From Diaphorobacter sp. HDW4A (GTDB lineage: Bacteria; Pseudomonadota; Gammaproteobacteria; Burkholderiales; Burkholderiaceae_C), in NCBI RefSeq assembly GCF_011305995.1, contig NZ_CP049910.1:4836001-4900000 (forward strand): a DNA stretch of 64,000 nucleotides. The letters run 5' to 3'. Shown piece after piece: positions 7,510-15,843 of the stretch. The position numbers and the translations under genes were made by a program. The notes under the pieces were generated by a model. That model had not been told where the DNA came from. It did no database searches and saw only the letters and a program-made list of their open reading frames with translations. Each line of letters begins with the position of its first letter. Within the stretch, counting starts at the first letter, position 1.

Positions 7510-10425
7510 TCATCCATTGGTGCCAGTTATCGATGCATTTGGCCGCGAAGGCAGGATTTGGTCAGCATAGCGGTCAACCGGGAAGCGAAACACACCCCGC
7601 AAGTTGATGCTCTCCAGCCTGGTGGGCGCAATCTTCCCGATCAGTTCCGGTGGAATGACCTGGCGGCGGTTCGACCAGCGATCCAGGACCGCCTGCATCT
7701 GTGAGGTATTCCACGCCATCACGATGTTGGCCATCAGGCTCAACGCATCGGCCACAGCCTGCATTTCATCGACACGTTTGGCCTGCGCCGGGCTGATCCG
7801 GCCGGTATAAATGGCGCGCTTGAGGGCGTTAACAGCCTCGCCCCGATTGAGCACCCGGCGCAACTCGTTCCTGAAAGCGTCCTTGACAAAGTAGTCAGCC
7901 AAAAACGCCGTACGCAGCAACCGCCCCAATTGCACGCCAGCCTCATAGATTGGATCGCCCTGGGCGGCAGAACCGAACCGCGCAAGAGCTGCCACCGCAC
8001 TGGCATGTCCGCTCATGACCGAGGCTGCCAGGTGCACCAGACTATCCCAATGCTTTTCGATCAAAGCGACGTCGACATTGGCTTCGCACACCGCAGCGAT
8101 TTCTGCGGGCACTTTGGTGCCGCGTGGCACAAAGAGGTGGCGCTGTTTGAGTTCCTTCAACCGCGGGCAAAGATCAAAACCAAGCAAACGGGCATGTGAC
8201 ATGGCAAAGTCGGTGTAGCCATGGGTATCCACAGCAAGCTGGCTGGTCTCCAGCTTTTCTTGGCGGATGACACCTTCAATGGCCACGCCCGCCTGGCGCT
8301 CATTGAGCACAAAGGGCTGCGCATGGAAGATGCCCCACCGGTCTTTTACATGGGAGTAGATTCCAATGGAAGGTGTGTTGCGCCGAGGATCAAGCCGGGC
8401 TTGCCACACCCGTTTGGTGGTCTCCATGCTCATCATGTCAGAAGATGCCAAATCGGACCGCCCCCAGGTGGCGGCAATCGGGTGTCGCTGCATGAATTCC
8501 AGCACAGCCTGGCAGGCCTGGCTCAGACGCCGTTCGTCCCGCGCCCAGCGCATGGCCTGGCGAATGCTGGTGGCAGACAATTGCGGAATCATGCGCGCGC
8601 ATTCGACCGCAGTCAGACTGGTGCCGTGGGCCATGATGCCGGCATAGACCATCAGCAGCTCGTCGGTAGAGCGCGGCTCACGTCCGAGCATGATCCAGCT
8701 AAAGCGCACCTGGGCGTCAACGGCCAGAATCACTTCCGGCAATTGAACCTCACCGATGCGGTGACCCAAAGCCGCGCGCAGCTTGGTCACTTCTGGGTCT
8801 TCGTCCTCTGCGGGCAATGGCGACAAATGGAGTTCATCATCCACGCGCAGTACGCCACTGCGGGCTGCAGCGGCCACCGCATCGACACCGGCAGTTACTC
8901 TGGCCAGCAAAGGCTTCAAGAAAGTGGCAGCCTTGCTGGGTAACGATAGACGGGCATAGTGTTTCTTGGACTCTGCCTGCCAACGCTCGTCCGTGAAGAA
9001 CAAGCGCGCACGACCCCGAAAGCTCAGGCTGTGCTCAATCCAGACCGAGCCATTGCGCACCGCGCGGCGCAGGGCAAACAGGGTGGCCACCTCCAACGCC
9101 TGAAACGCCCGTTCCCGGTCTGGGCTGGAGATCGAAACCTGCCAGATCATTCCCAGACTTGGTGCCACCACTTCAACTGGCAGCTTTCTGGATCCTTTGA
9201 GATATAAAGCTTGCAGCTTGGCAAGGTACTCGATGGCAGGATGCTCGCCGGTGGCCTGCCAGGGCAGCTTTGCAATGGCGACGAGCAACGACCGCACGGG
9301 GCGAATTCCATCAATCAATCCCTCGCGGACCAGGGAGGCCCTGCTCGGTGGTTTGCGTTTCTGGGTTTCGGTGATCAAGGCTTCAAGACGGGCACGCAAC
9401 TCAGCATCTGGCACCGCACCTTGCGCGCTCAAGGCAACAAGTTCGCCGAGCAGCGTTTTGTACATTGCGGCCCAATTGACGGTAGCGGGGACATCGGCGG
9501 CAGCCTGACGCCACAGATCGGCGATCCGGCGCTGCACCATAAGGATCAACTGGTCTGTGGTGGTGAACAGGCAATACCGAAGAAAGCATGCGACCTCCAC
9601 GGTGCGCGCTGGCTCTTTGATCTTGGCTCCGGCTGAGGGCGGCCTGGAGACAAGTCGGCGCGCGTAGCGGCGCAAGATGAGATCGGGGATGTCTGCCAGG
9701 TGCTTATGAACGTCCAGCGTGTAAAGCAGGTCGATGCGCTCCAGTACCTCGCTGATTTGGCGGGTTGAGTGTTTCGCCGGTGCAGCCCATAGCCAACTCT
9801 GCTGGGTTTGTCCATCTGGGCGCAGCTCTGAAACTGAGGCTCGCCAGCGATCAAGTGTTGCTGGATCAACGCTGGCGGCGATGGCGGTGCCTGTTTCAAC
9901 TTCAAGCTGGGCAAGTGCCGCCGCAATCAGTGTCCGAATTGCCCGCTCGTGCACGATCACCAGCTTGTTCTTGTACAGCCATTGACGCGCCCGCACGAGT
10001 AGCTGATCGCGGTCGGCGCAGCGCGCCACTTCGTCGCGCAGTTCACGTACCAGTGAGCGGCGCTGGTGCTCGCTCATCCACTGGAATCCAAGGACCGTGC
10101 AGGCTACTTGTTGGTGATCGAATAGCGTGCGCCCGCGTTCATACATGGCTCTCAGCGAGGCGACTTCTGGTGCTGCAATGCCAAGCTCGTTGCCAAGGTG
10201 GCGCCACAAGGCTACTGGAATTACCCGAAAGGCACCGAGCAAACGCCCACTCATGCGCAGGAAACCAATATGGAGCGCCAGACCAAGCTTGTGGGAATCA
10301 CCTCGGCGTGCATTGATTGCGTCGCGCTCGGCACCATCGAAGGTGAAAAATGCCTTCATCTCGAAGTCGCTGATATCGCGGGGGAGCCCACGCATCCCCA
10401 AAAACGTTGTGTGCCAACCCTGCAT
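7510..10425 (-). CDS. tnpA: IS1071 transposase TnpA
   Basis: A 971-residue Tn3-family transposase starting MQGWHTTFLGM; four more residues upstream are open but 971 is the length reported for IS1071 TnpA. The first catalytic Asp lies in LASSDMMSMETTK, the second in AVDTHGYTDFAMSHARLLGF, and the C-terminal region with NIVMAWNT is where the catalytic Glu block lies in the family. The frame is intact from start to stop, so the element may be active. No accessory gene accompanies it. Confidence 0.95.
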   Translation of the reverse strand: MQGWHTTFLGMRGLPRDISDFEMKAFFTFDGAERDAINARRGDSHKLGLALHIGFLRMSGRLLGAFRVIPVALWRHLGNELGIAAPEVASLRAMYERGRTLFDHQQVACTVLGFQWMSEHQRRSLVRELRDEVARCADRDQLLVRARQWLYKNKLVIVHERAIRTLIAAALAQLEVETGTAIAASVDPATLDRWRASVSELRPDGQTQQSWLWAAPAKHSTRQISEVLERIDLLYTLDVHKHLADIPDLILRRYARRLVSRPPSAGAKIKEPARTVEVACFLRYCLFTTTDQLILMVQRRIADLWRQAAADVPATVNWAAMYKTLLGELVALSAQGAVPDAELRARLEALITETQKRKPPSRASLVREGLIDGIRPVRSLLVAIAKLPWQATGEHPAIEYLAKLQALYLKGSRKLPVEVVAPSLGMIWQVSISSPDRERAFQALEVATLFALRRAVRNGSVWIEHSLSFRGRARLFFTDERWQAESKKHYARLSLPSKAATFLKPLLARVTAGVDAVAAAARSGVLRVDDELHLSPLPAEDEDPEVTKLRAALGHRIGEVQLPEVILAVDAQVRFSWIMLGREPRSTDELLMVYAGIMAHGTSLTAVECARMIPQLSATSIRQAMRWARDERRLSQACQAVLEFMQRHPIAATWGRSDLASSDMMSMETTKRVWQARLDPRRNTPSIGIYSHVKDRWGIFHAQPFVLNERQAGVAIEGVIRQEKLETSQLAVDTHGYTDFAMSHARLLGFDLCPRLKELKQRHLFVPRGTKVPAEIAAVCEANVDVALIEKHWDSLVHLAASVMSGHASAVAALARFGSAAQGDPIYEAGVQLGRLLRTAFLADYFVKDAFRNELRRVLNRGEAVNALKRAIYTGRISPAQAKRVDEMQAVADALSLMANIVMAWNTSQMQAVLDRWSNRRQVIPPELIGKIAPTRLESINLRGVFRFPVDRYADQILPSRPNASITGTNG

Positions 10426-10460
10426 CGTGAACCTCAAAAGTGGGAGGCCACCATACCCGT

Positions 10461-10570
10461 TTACAAAGCGAACAGGAAAGTCAATGAAATCAACGGTCTA
10501 CCCAGACCACCCCCGCGCCAGTGCTAGCTTTGCGTACCGTCACTTATTGCACTGAAAACGAGGAGACCCC
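10461..10570 (-). repeat. IS1071 right terminal inverted repeat
   Basis: The mirror copy of the left repeat. It ends GAGGAGACCCC at 10570. Reading leftward from the Bug gene, the repeat supplies the last codons (SPRFQCNK) and the stop codon of the truncated receptor, exactly as the left repeat does for the sulfite-oxidase fragment. Confidence 0.95.
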
Positions 10571-11244
10571 TTTTCGGAGGTGACCGCAATCGCGCGCACC
10601 TTGCCCGATGCGAGATGCGACTTGAGCGCGGTCGGCGTGTCCACCACCACGGGCAACTGGCCGCCGAGCAGATCGGTCATTGCGTTGCCAGAGCCCTTGT
10701 AGGGCACGCCGAACAGCGGGAACTGCGAGCGTTCCTTGAGCAGCTCCACCACCAGCCGCGCCGTGGTGCTGGGCATGGCGATGTCGGCCGAGCGTGGATC
10801 GACGCGCGCCTTCTCCAGCAGCTGCGGCAATGAGGTGTAAGGTGCGTTGGCGTTCACCGCGACGATCATCGGAAAGGTGCCGACAAGGCCGATCGGCTCG
10901 AAGTCGCGTTCCGCTTCAAACGGCACCTTGGCGTACAGAAACGCGTTGAGCGCATGCGTCGCGTTAGTGCCCATGGTCAGCGTGTAGCCGTCGGGCGCGG
11001 CCAGCGCCGTCATCTCCGTGCCGAGATTGCCCCCCGCCCCCGGCTTGTTTTCCACGACGATGGGCTGGCCCAGATCCTTGCCCATCTGATCGGCGAGATA
11101 CCGCGTGGCGATGTCCGTGCCCTGCCCTGCGGCGTAGGCCACGACGATACGGATCGGCTTGCTCGGATAGGGCTGCTGCGCGTGCACCGCGCCCAGCGTG
11201 GCACCCAGCAGCACGACGCCCAAGTTGATTGAACGAATGCGCAT
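10540..11244 (-). pseudogene. Bug/TctC family periplasmic receptor, C-terminus removed by IS1071
   Basis: A tripartite tricarboxylate receptor (Bug family) with signal peptide ending GAVHAQ and the family blocks PIRIVVAYAAGQGTDIATR, VENKPGAGGNLGTE and FGVPYKGSGNAMTDLLGGQ. The native sequence stops at the IS1071 edge (10570), followed by the IS-derived tail SPRFQCNK. Intact relatives in this window run to 326-333 residues, so about 100 C-terminal residues are lost and the receptor lobe cannot fold normally. The ATG at 11244 follows AAGGAGA; longer frames upstream are not used. It is the last gene of the ligase-MaoC-CoA transferase operon. Confidence 0.93.
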
Positions 11245-11321
11245 GATCCTTGTCTCCTTGTATATATTGGACTGGGCTGGTCTGGCCAGCCTTTGTGCAG
11301 CGACGATGAAGCCGTTCCGCA

Positions 11322-12545
11322 TCAACCCATGGAAATCACGTACTCACCCGCCGGCCGCATGACGGCTCCCGCTGCGTACAGCCTTTCTCGCTGCACAGAA
11401 TCGAACCCCAAACCATGCAGGACATCGTCGGAGTCCTGCGCAAATTCCGGTGGCGCATGGCCGGGCTCTCCGGGTGTTCCATACATCACCATCGGCGAGC
11501 GCACCCCCTGGTACGCGCCGCGCTGAACGAGCATTTCCCGATGCTCGCTGTGCGCATGTGCCAGCGCTTCAGGCACTGAATTCAATGCACCTGCGGGCAC
11601 GCCCACCTTCATCAGCGCCTCGCACAGCGCACCGCAATCGCTGTCCACAATCGCCGCCTCGATGGCCGCCTTCAGCTCCACACGGTGATCGAGCCGCCCG
11701 CTGTTGCTGGCAAAGCGTTCGTCGTGCGGCAAACCGGGCAGGCCGATGTGCTGACACAGGCGGCGGAACTGCCCTTCGTTGAGCACGCCGATGAACAACT
11801 CGCCACCGCGCGCACGAAACTTGTCATACGGCGCGATGTTCGGATGGGCACTGCCCAGCAGGCTCGGGCAGCTTCCCGATGCGAACCAGTTGGACGCATG
11901 CGGCACCAGCAGACTTAAAGCGGTGTCGTAGAGCGTGGCCTCCACGCGCTGCCCTTCCCCCGTGCGATGGCGCGCACACAGCGCCATCAAAATCGCGGAG
12001 AGTGCCACGTAGCCGGTCAAGTGATCAATCACTGGCACGCCGATGCGCGTGGCACCGGCCGAAGCCTCGCCGTTCACGCTCATCACGCCACACATCGCCT
12101 GCAATACCGCGTCATACCCGGGCAGACCGCCGAGCGGGCCGTCTGCGCCAAATCCGGAAATGCTGCAGTACACCAGCCGTGGGTAGCGTTTGGCGAGCAC
12201 CTCATCGAAGCCCAGCCCCCAGCGCTCCATCGTGCCTGGCAGAAAGTTCTCCACCAGCACGTCGGCGTCAGCCAGCATGCGGTGCAGCACCTCCTGCGCG
12301 TCGGACGTCGAGAGATCAAGACTGATCGCCCGCTTGCCCCGGTTGAGCGCCGCGAAATACGCCGCCTGCCCCGCCGCATCGAACGGCGGGCCCAGCTTGC
12401 GCGTCTCGTCGCCCGAAGGCGGCTCGACCTTGATGACCTCCGCGCCCTGATCGGCGAGGATCTGCGTGCACAGCGGGCCGGCAAGCACGCGCGTGAGGTC
12501 CACCACCCTCATTCCCGCGAGGGCGCCTTTTCCGCCGATGGTCAT
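11322..12545 (-). CDS. Family III CoA-transferase (CaiB/BaiF)
   Basis: A 407-residue CaiB/BaiF protein. The N-terminal VVDLTRVLAGPLCTQILADQ and EVIKVEPPSGDETR blocks, the LNRGKRAISLDL block and the catalytic-Asp region GGLPGYDAVLQA are all present. These enzymes move CoA between organic acids, for example from succinyl-CoA to a substrate acid. It lies 6 bases after the MaoC-like gene and 77 bases before the truncated Bug receptor, in the same orientation, so it belongs to a carboxylic-acid degradation operon. The acid itself cannot be read from sequence. Confidence 0.9.
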   Translation of the reverse strand: MTIGGKGALAGMRVVDLTRVLAGPLCTQILADQGAEVIKVEPPSGDETRKLGPPFDAAGQAAYFAALNRGKRAISLDLSTSDAQEVLHRMLADADVLVENFLPGTMERWGLGFDEVLAKRYPRLVYCSISGFGADGPLGGLPGYDAVLQAMCGVMSVNGEASAGATRIGVPVIDHLTGYVALSAILMALCARHRTGEGQRVEATLYDTALSLLVPHASNWFASGSCPSLLGSAHPNIAPYDKFRARGGELFIGVLNEGQFRRLCQHIGLPGLPHDERFASNSGRLDHRVELKAAIEAAIVDSDCGALCEALMKVGVPAGALNSVPEALAHAHSEHREMLVQRGAYQGVRSPMVMYGTPGEPGHAPPEFAQDSDDVLHGLGFDSVQRERLYAAGAVMRPAGEYVISMG

Positions 12546-12551
12546 GGTGTG

Positions 12552-13697
12552 TTATCCCTTGCTGGGCAGAATCACCACGCCACTGCCGACCACGGACAGC
12601 TCGCCATCCTGGTTGGACGCGGACTGCTCGATCTCGACCATGTGCTTGCCGTTCTCGACAAACTTGCGCGTGACCTTGCCTTTGATGAACAGCATGTCAC
12701 CCTCGGGGTTGTGGCGGCGGATCTTGCAGCTGGCCTTGTGCAGAAAGCCCGCATCGCCCATCCAGTTGGTGAGATGGTGCGTGAGCCACGAGGTACGCTC
12801 CGGGCCGTAGTCATACGCGCCGGGCGCACCCACTTCGAGCGCGAAGTCCTCTTCCCAATGCACGCGCTCTGGCACATCCGGAATGCCGAAACGGTTCTTG
12901 ATACCCACGCCTGGATGCGCGTCGATCAACTGCCACGCGAGCTTGTTCGCGCGGATGTAGAGGCCGCCCCAGCCCTGCGCATAGGCGATGAAGCCGGTCA
13001 CCGTCATCGGGCCCTTGAACATGGTGGGCAGCTCTTGGCCGACCTGCACGTCTTCCCAGTAGCGCGGAGTTGCGCCGCGCACTTCCTCGTTGCGGTACAG
13101 CTTGTAGGCCTCGTTCAGCTCTTCTTCGGTATAGCGGCGCGGCTCGCGGGCGCGCACCTCGGCGTATTTCGTGCCTTGCTCACGCGCATGGTCGCGCTCG
13201 GTGCGGAAGCACCAGCTGTCGCACTCGGACACCTTGTCGCCCTGCTGGTTGTAGAAGTCCACGTGGTAGATCTGCTGGATCGCGCGGCCCGCAAAGCGCG
13301 TCTGGTGTTCGATGAGATCCTTGAGATGCGCCTCGGTCGAGATCTCGTCGTTGCGGCGCACCGGCTTGTGCCAGGTCCAGTCCGAGCCCGACCACATCGC
13401 ATGCACGCCCGGCAGACCACCCACATAGCCCGACACGATGCGGCTGGTGGAGAACAGAAAGCTCGGCAGCGCGACGATGCCGCCGTAGTGCGACTTGGCC
13501 GCGTAGTCCGGGTCGCACCACAGCGGATTGTCGTCGCCGATGCCGTGCGCGTAGTGACGGATGTTGTCGCGCGTGGCCTCGTGGCACCAGGGCTCTGCGG
13601 TCTGGCCGATCTTCACGCCGATGCGCTTGCGCAGGTCATCGAGACCCTCGTCGGTGATCTTGGGAAAGCTGCGTTGTTGGTGAACCTTATCGAGCAT
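12552..13697 (-). CDS. MaoC-like double hot-dog hydratase
   Basis: A 381-residue protein with two hot-dog halves. The N-terminal half has HYAHGIGDDNPLWCDPDYA, the FAS1/MaoC dehydratase-like pattern. The C-terminal half contains FIAYAQGWGG and a final segment on VKGKV-type beta strands (FIKGKVTRKF). Family members hydrate enoyl-CoA or act on related CoA esters. A ribosome site AAGGAGAC precedes the ATG. Position between an acyl-CoA ligase and a CoA transferase supports a role in handling an unsaturated or hydroxylated acyl-CoA (inference). Confidence 0.82.
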   Translation of the reverse strand: MLDKVHQQRSFPKITDEGLDDLRKRIGVKIGQTAEPWCHEATRDNIRHYAHGIGDDNPLWCDPDYAAKSHYGGIVALPSFLFSTSRIVSGYVGGLPGVHAMWSGSDWTWHKPVRRNDEISTEAHLKDLIEHQTRFAGRAIQQIYHVDFYNQQGDKVSECDSWCFRTERDHAREQGTKYAEVRAREPRRYTEEELNEAYKLYRNEEVRGATPRYWEDVQVGQELPTMFKGPMTVTGFIAYAQGWGGLYIRANKLAWQLIDAHPGVGIKNRFGIPDVPERVHWEEDFALEVGAPGAYDYGPERTSWLTHHLTNWMGDAGFLHKASCKIRRHNPEGDMLFIKGKVTRKFVENGKHMVEIEQSASNQDGELSVVGSGVVILPSKG

Positions 13698-13777
13698 GTC
13701 TGTCTCCTTTGAAATGGATGTGATGGGTGATTGGGTATGGGTGAAGGGTGAATGAATGGAGCAAAGGGAAATCTGGT

Positions 13778-15343
13778 TCAGGCCGCTACCTGCTCGGCCA
13801 CTGCTGCTGCGCGTTCCCTCTCGCGCAGCACTTTTCTGTGCACCTTTCCGGCAGGTGTCTTGGGCAATTCAGTGACGACCGCGACATGGCGCGGGTATTC
13901 GTGCTGGCTGAGCTTGGCGCGCACGAGGTCCTGCACCTCCTGCACGAAGGCATCGCTGCGCTCGCGGTCGCTCACGAGAAATGCCTTGACGACCTGACCA
14001 CGCAAATCGTCTGGCACGCCGATCACGGCGGCTTCCTGCACGTCGGCATGCATGAGCAGCACGTTCTCGATCTCGACCGCGCTCATGGTCCAGCCTGCGG
14101 AGATGATCACGTCGTCCGCACGGCCCCCGTGATAGAAATAGCCGTCCGCATCGGTGCGGCCCAGGTCCTTGGTGGGAATCCACTCGCCCTTGCGCAGCAC
14201 CATGAGCTGGCCGGTCTCGCCGGGCGGGCAGATGCGGCCCTCGGTGTCGTGCACCTCAACGCGCGTTCCTGGAACAGCCTTGCCCAGCGAGCCGCGCTTG
14301 ACCGGAAAGTCCGGCGCGCCGGGATAGCTCACCAGCACCACGCCGATCTCGGTCGTGCCATACATGCTGCAGACCTCGAGGCCGAAGACCTGCTGCACGA
14401 AGTCCGCCGTGTCGTCATCGATGGGCTCGCCGGTGAACGACAGCTTGTCGAATGCGTAGGCATAGTCCCGCGCCTTGCCGCTGTTCTTGATCATGCGGTA
14501 GTGCGTGGCGGCGGCCGACATGTTGGTGAAGCGGTGCTCCGACAGCGCCCTGATCAGCCGCTCCGCATTGAAGCGCCCGCTGTACGCGCCCACCGTCAAA
14601 CCCAGCGCCAACGGCGCGAGCGTGCCGTGCCACAGGCCATGGCCCCATGCGGGCGAGGACGGGCAGAAGAAGCGATCACCCGGACGCAATCCCGTACCGT
14701 AGAGCGCCGCCACCATCAGCGTGACGACGGCGCGGTGCGTGTGGCGCACGGCCTCTGGCAGTTCGCGGGTAGTGCCCGAGGTGTACTGAAAAACGGCCAG
14801 ATCGTCGGCGCGTGACTGCGATGTGAACTGCGTCGGCTGGCTCTGCAGGCTCTGGTGAAACGCCGCGTCATACACCAGCACCGGCACGCCCGCCGCATCG
14901 GCCACATCGCGCTTGTGCTCGTTGGTCACCAGCAGTGCGGGCTGGCAATCATCGACACGCAGCCGCACGCCGTCCGGGCCAAACAGCGTGAACAGCGGCA
15001 CCGCAATCGCACCACGCTTGATCACGCCAAACATGGCGGTGTAGAAGGCCCGCGAGGGCTCGAGCATGATGGCCACCCGTTCACCTGGCTGCACGCCGCG
15101 CGCCGCCAGCCAGTTGGCAAACCGCCCCGAATCGGCCGACAGCTCGTCGAAGGTGATGACCTCGTCCTCACCCGACGCATGCGCCACGATCAACGCATCG
15201 CGCCCCTGCCCCGCATGGCGGTCCACGCACTCATGCGCAATGTTGAACGACTCGCGAGAGCCATCAAACAACTCCCACAGTTTCTCGCCCGAGAACTGCT
15301 GCTGCGCATCCGCAAAACTGACGAAATCCACAAGCCGTTTCAT
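13778..15343 (-). CDS. AMP-dependent acyl-CoA synthetase (benzoate-CoA-ligase-like)
   Basis: A 521-residue ANL-superfamily adenylating enzyme that makes an acyl-CoA from an acid, ATP and CoA. The P-loop FQYTSGTTRELPEAV, the YGTTEIGVV motif, the hinge DLGRTDADGYFYHGGRADD and the C-terminal catalytic Lys in PKTPAGKVHRKVL are present in order. The ATG at 15343 (MKRLVDF) is preceded by AAGGGGA; an upstream 10-codon extension is less likely. It is the first gene of the minus-strand operon that runs to the IS1071-cut Bug receptor, and is divergent from tcuA across a 500-base control region. Confidence 0.9.
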   Translation of the reverse strand: MKRLVDFVSFADAQQQFSGEKLWELFDGSRESFNIAHECVDRHAGQGRDALIVAHASGEDEVITFDELSADSGRFANWLAARGVQPGERVAIMLEPSRAFYTAMFGVIKRGAIAVPLFTLFGPDGVRLRVDDCQPALLVTNEHKRDVADAAGVPVLVYDAAFHQSLQSQPTQFTSQSRADDLAVFQYTSGTTRELPEAVRHTHRAVVTLMVAALYGTGLRPGDRFFCPSSPAWGHGLWHGTLAPLALGLTVGAYSGRFNAERLIRALSEHRFTNMSAAATHYRMIKNSGKARDYAYAFDKLSFTGEPIDDDTADFVQQVFGLEVCSMYGTTEIGVVLVSYPGAPDFPVKRGSLGKAVPGTRVEVHDTEGRICPPGETGQLMVLRKGEWIPTKDLGRTDADGYFYHGGRADDVIISAGWTMSAVEIENVLLMHADVQEAAVIGVPDDLRGQVVKAFLVSDRERSDAFVQEVQDLVRAKLSQHEYPRHVAVVTELPKTPAGKVHRKVLRERERAAAVAEQVAA

Positions 15344-15413
15344 GTTTGCTGTCCCCTTCGTTTTTCCGTGCATTCAGTTTCGGCATTATTTTTTCTTTTG
15401 TCAAATGCTTTCT

Positions 15414-15435
15414 TATTTTGTATATAGACAAAATA
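15414..15435. promoter_or_regulatory. 22-bp palindrome, candidate operator between divergent operons
   Basis: TATTTTGT and ACAAAATA form a perfect 8-bp inverted repeat around ATATAG, in an AT-rich patch about 70 bases before the ligase start. TTGT...ACAA palindromes are typical of GntR-family sites (general knowledge), and the GntR regulator at 31275 is the nearest candidate, though no local regulator lies beside the site. Confidence 0.5.
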
Positions 15436-15511
15436 AAATTGGCTTTCAAGGATGCACCGCAGCAAAAAGGAAGAACAAAAACAGCAAACTACGCAGCGAA
15501 AACGGCCGCTC

Positions 15512-15660
15512 GATCCACCCCCACAACGCCGAGACAGCGCGTCAGGCCAGGCGTGACGCCGCAGATCAGTACTCTCGTACGGCAAGGCTTCGACAACGAC
15601 GCACGAGGGGCTGTACTGGCGCCTCCAAACGACCAGCCAATGAAACCACCAGGCTTCATA
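15512..15660 (+). repeat. Structured intergenic element, copy 1
   Basis: This stretch aligns over about 145 bases with 33719-33866, sharing the blocks GTACTCTCGTACGGCAAG, CAACGACGCA and TGGCGCCTCCAAACGA. It retains the GTAC-TCTC-GTAC hairpin and an ACAGC/GCTGT closing pairing, and a final hairpin TGAAaCC...GGcTTCA. The middle stem (GACGCC with GGCTTC) uses other bases than copy 2 but still mostly pairs, as expected for a conserved fold. It lies 184 bases upstream of tcuA in sense orientation. The rest of 15344-15843 holds no gene I can support. Confidence 0.65.
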
Positions 15661-15843
15661 AAACCAAAAAAGAAAACGAACCCATCACGATTCGTGAAGT
15701 GCCCTTGCAGGAAGTGCCCTTGGCAAACGAGGTATGAATTTCTAAAGTGGCGCGAACAACAATCAACCCACGAGGTCCGCCGTGCTGCAGAAACACACTG
15801 CCCCGTCTTCCCTGCGAACCCGCGCCTGCGGACGTGAACCGTC

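Larger units (their letters stand above)
7367..10570 (-). mobile_element. IS1071 (Tn3 family), complete
   Basis: The element spans 3204 bp between inverted terminal repeats starting GGGGTCTCCTCGTTTTCAGT on both ends. Length, single large transposase and unusually long (about 110 bp) repeats match IS1071 as known from Tn5271 and other Comamonadaceae catabolic elements. There is no resolvase or res site. The left outer 5 bases are GTCCT and the right outer 5 are TTTTC, so the 5-bp duplication expected for simple insertion is missing. It truncates genes on both sides: a sulfite-oxidase-like gene to the left and a Bug receptor gene to the right. Confidence 0.97.

Noticed and set aside
7367..10570. 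A full Tn3-type transposon with resolvase and res site
   Set aside because: Only the transposase lies between the repeats and the length is exactly that of IS1071, which lacks a resolvase.
15346..15837. 163-residue open frame upstream of tcuA
   Set aside because: It runs through an operator-like palindrome and the structured repeat, has no family signature and no ribosome site.
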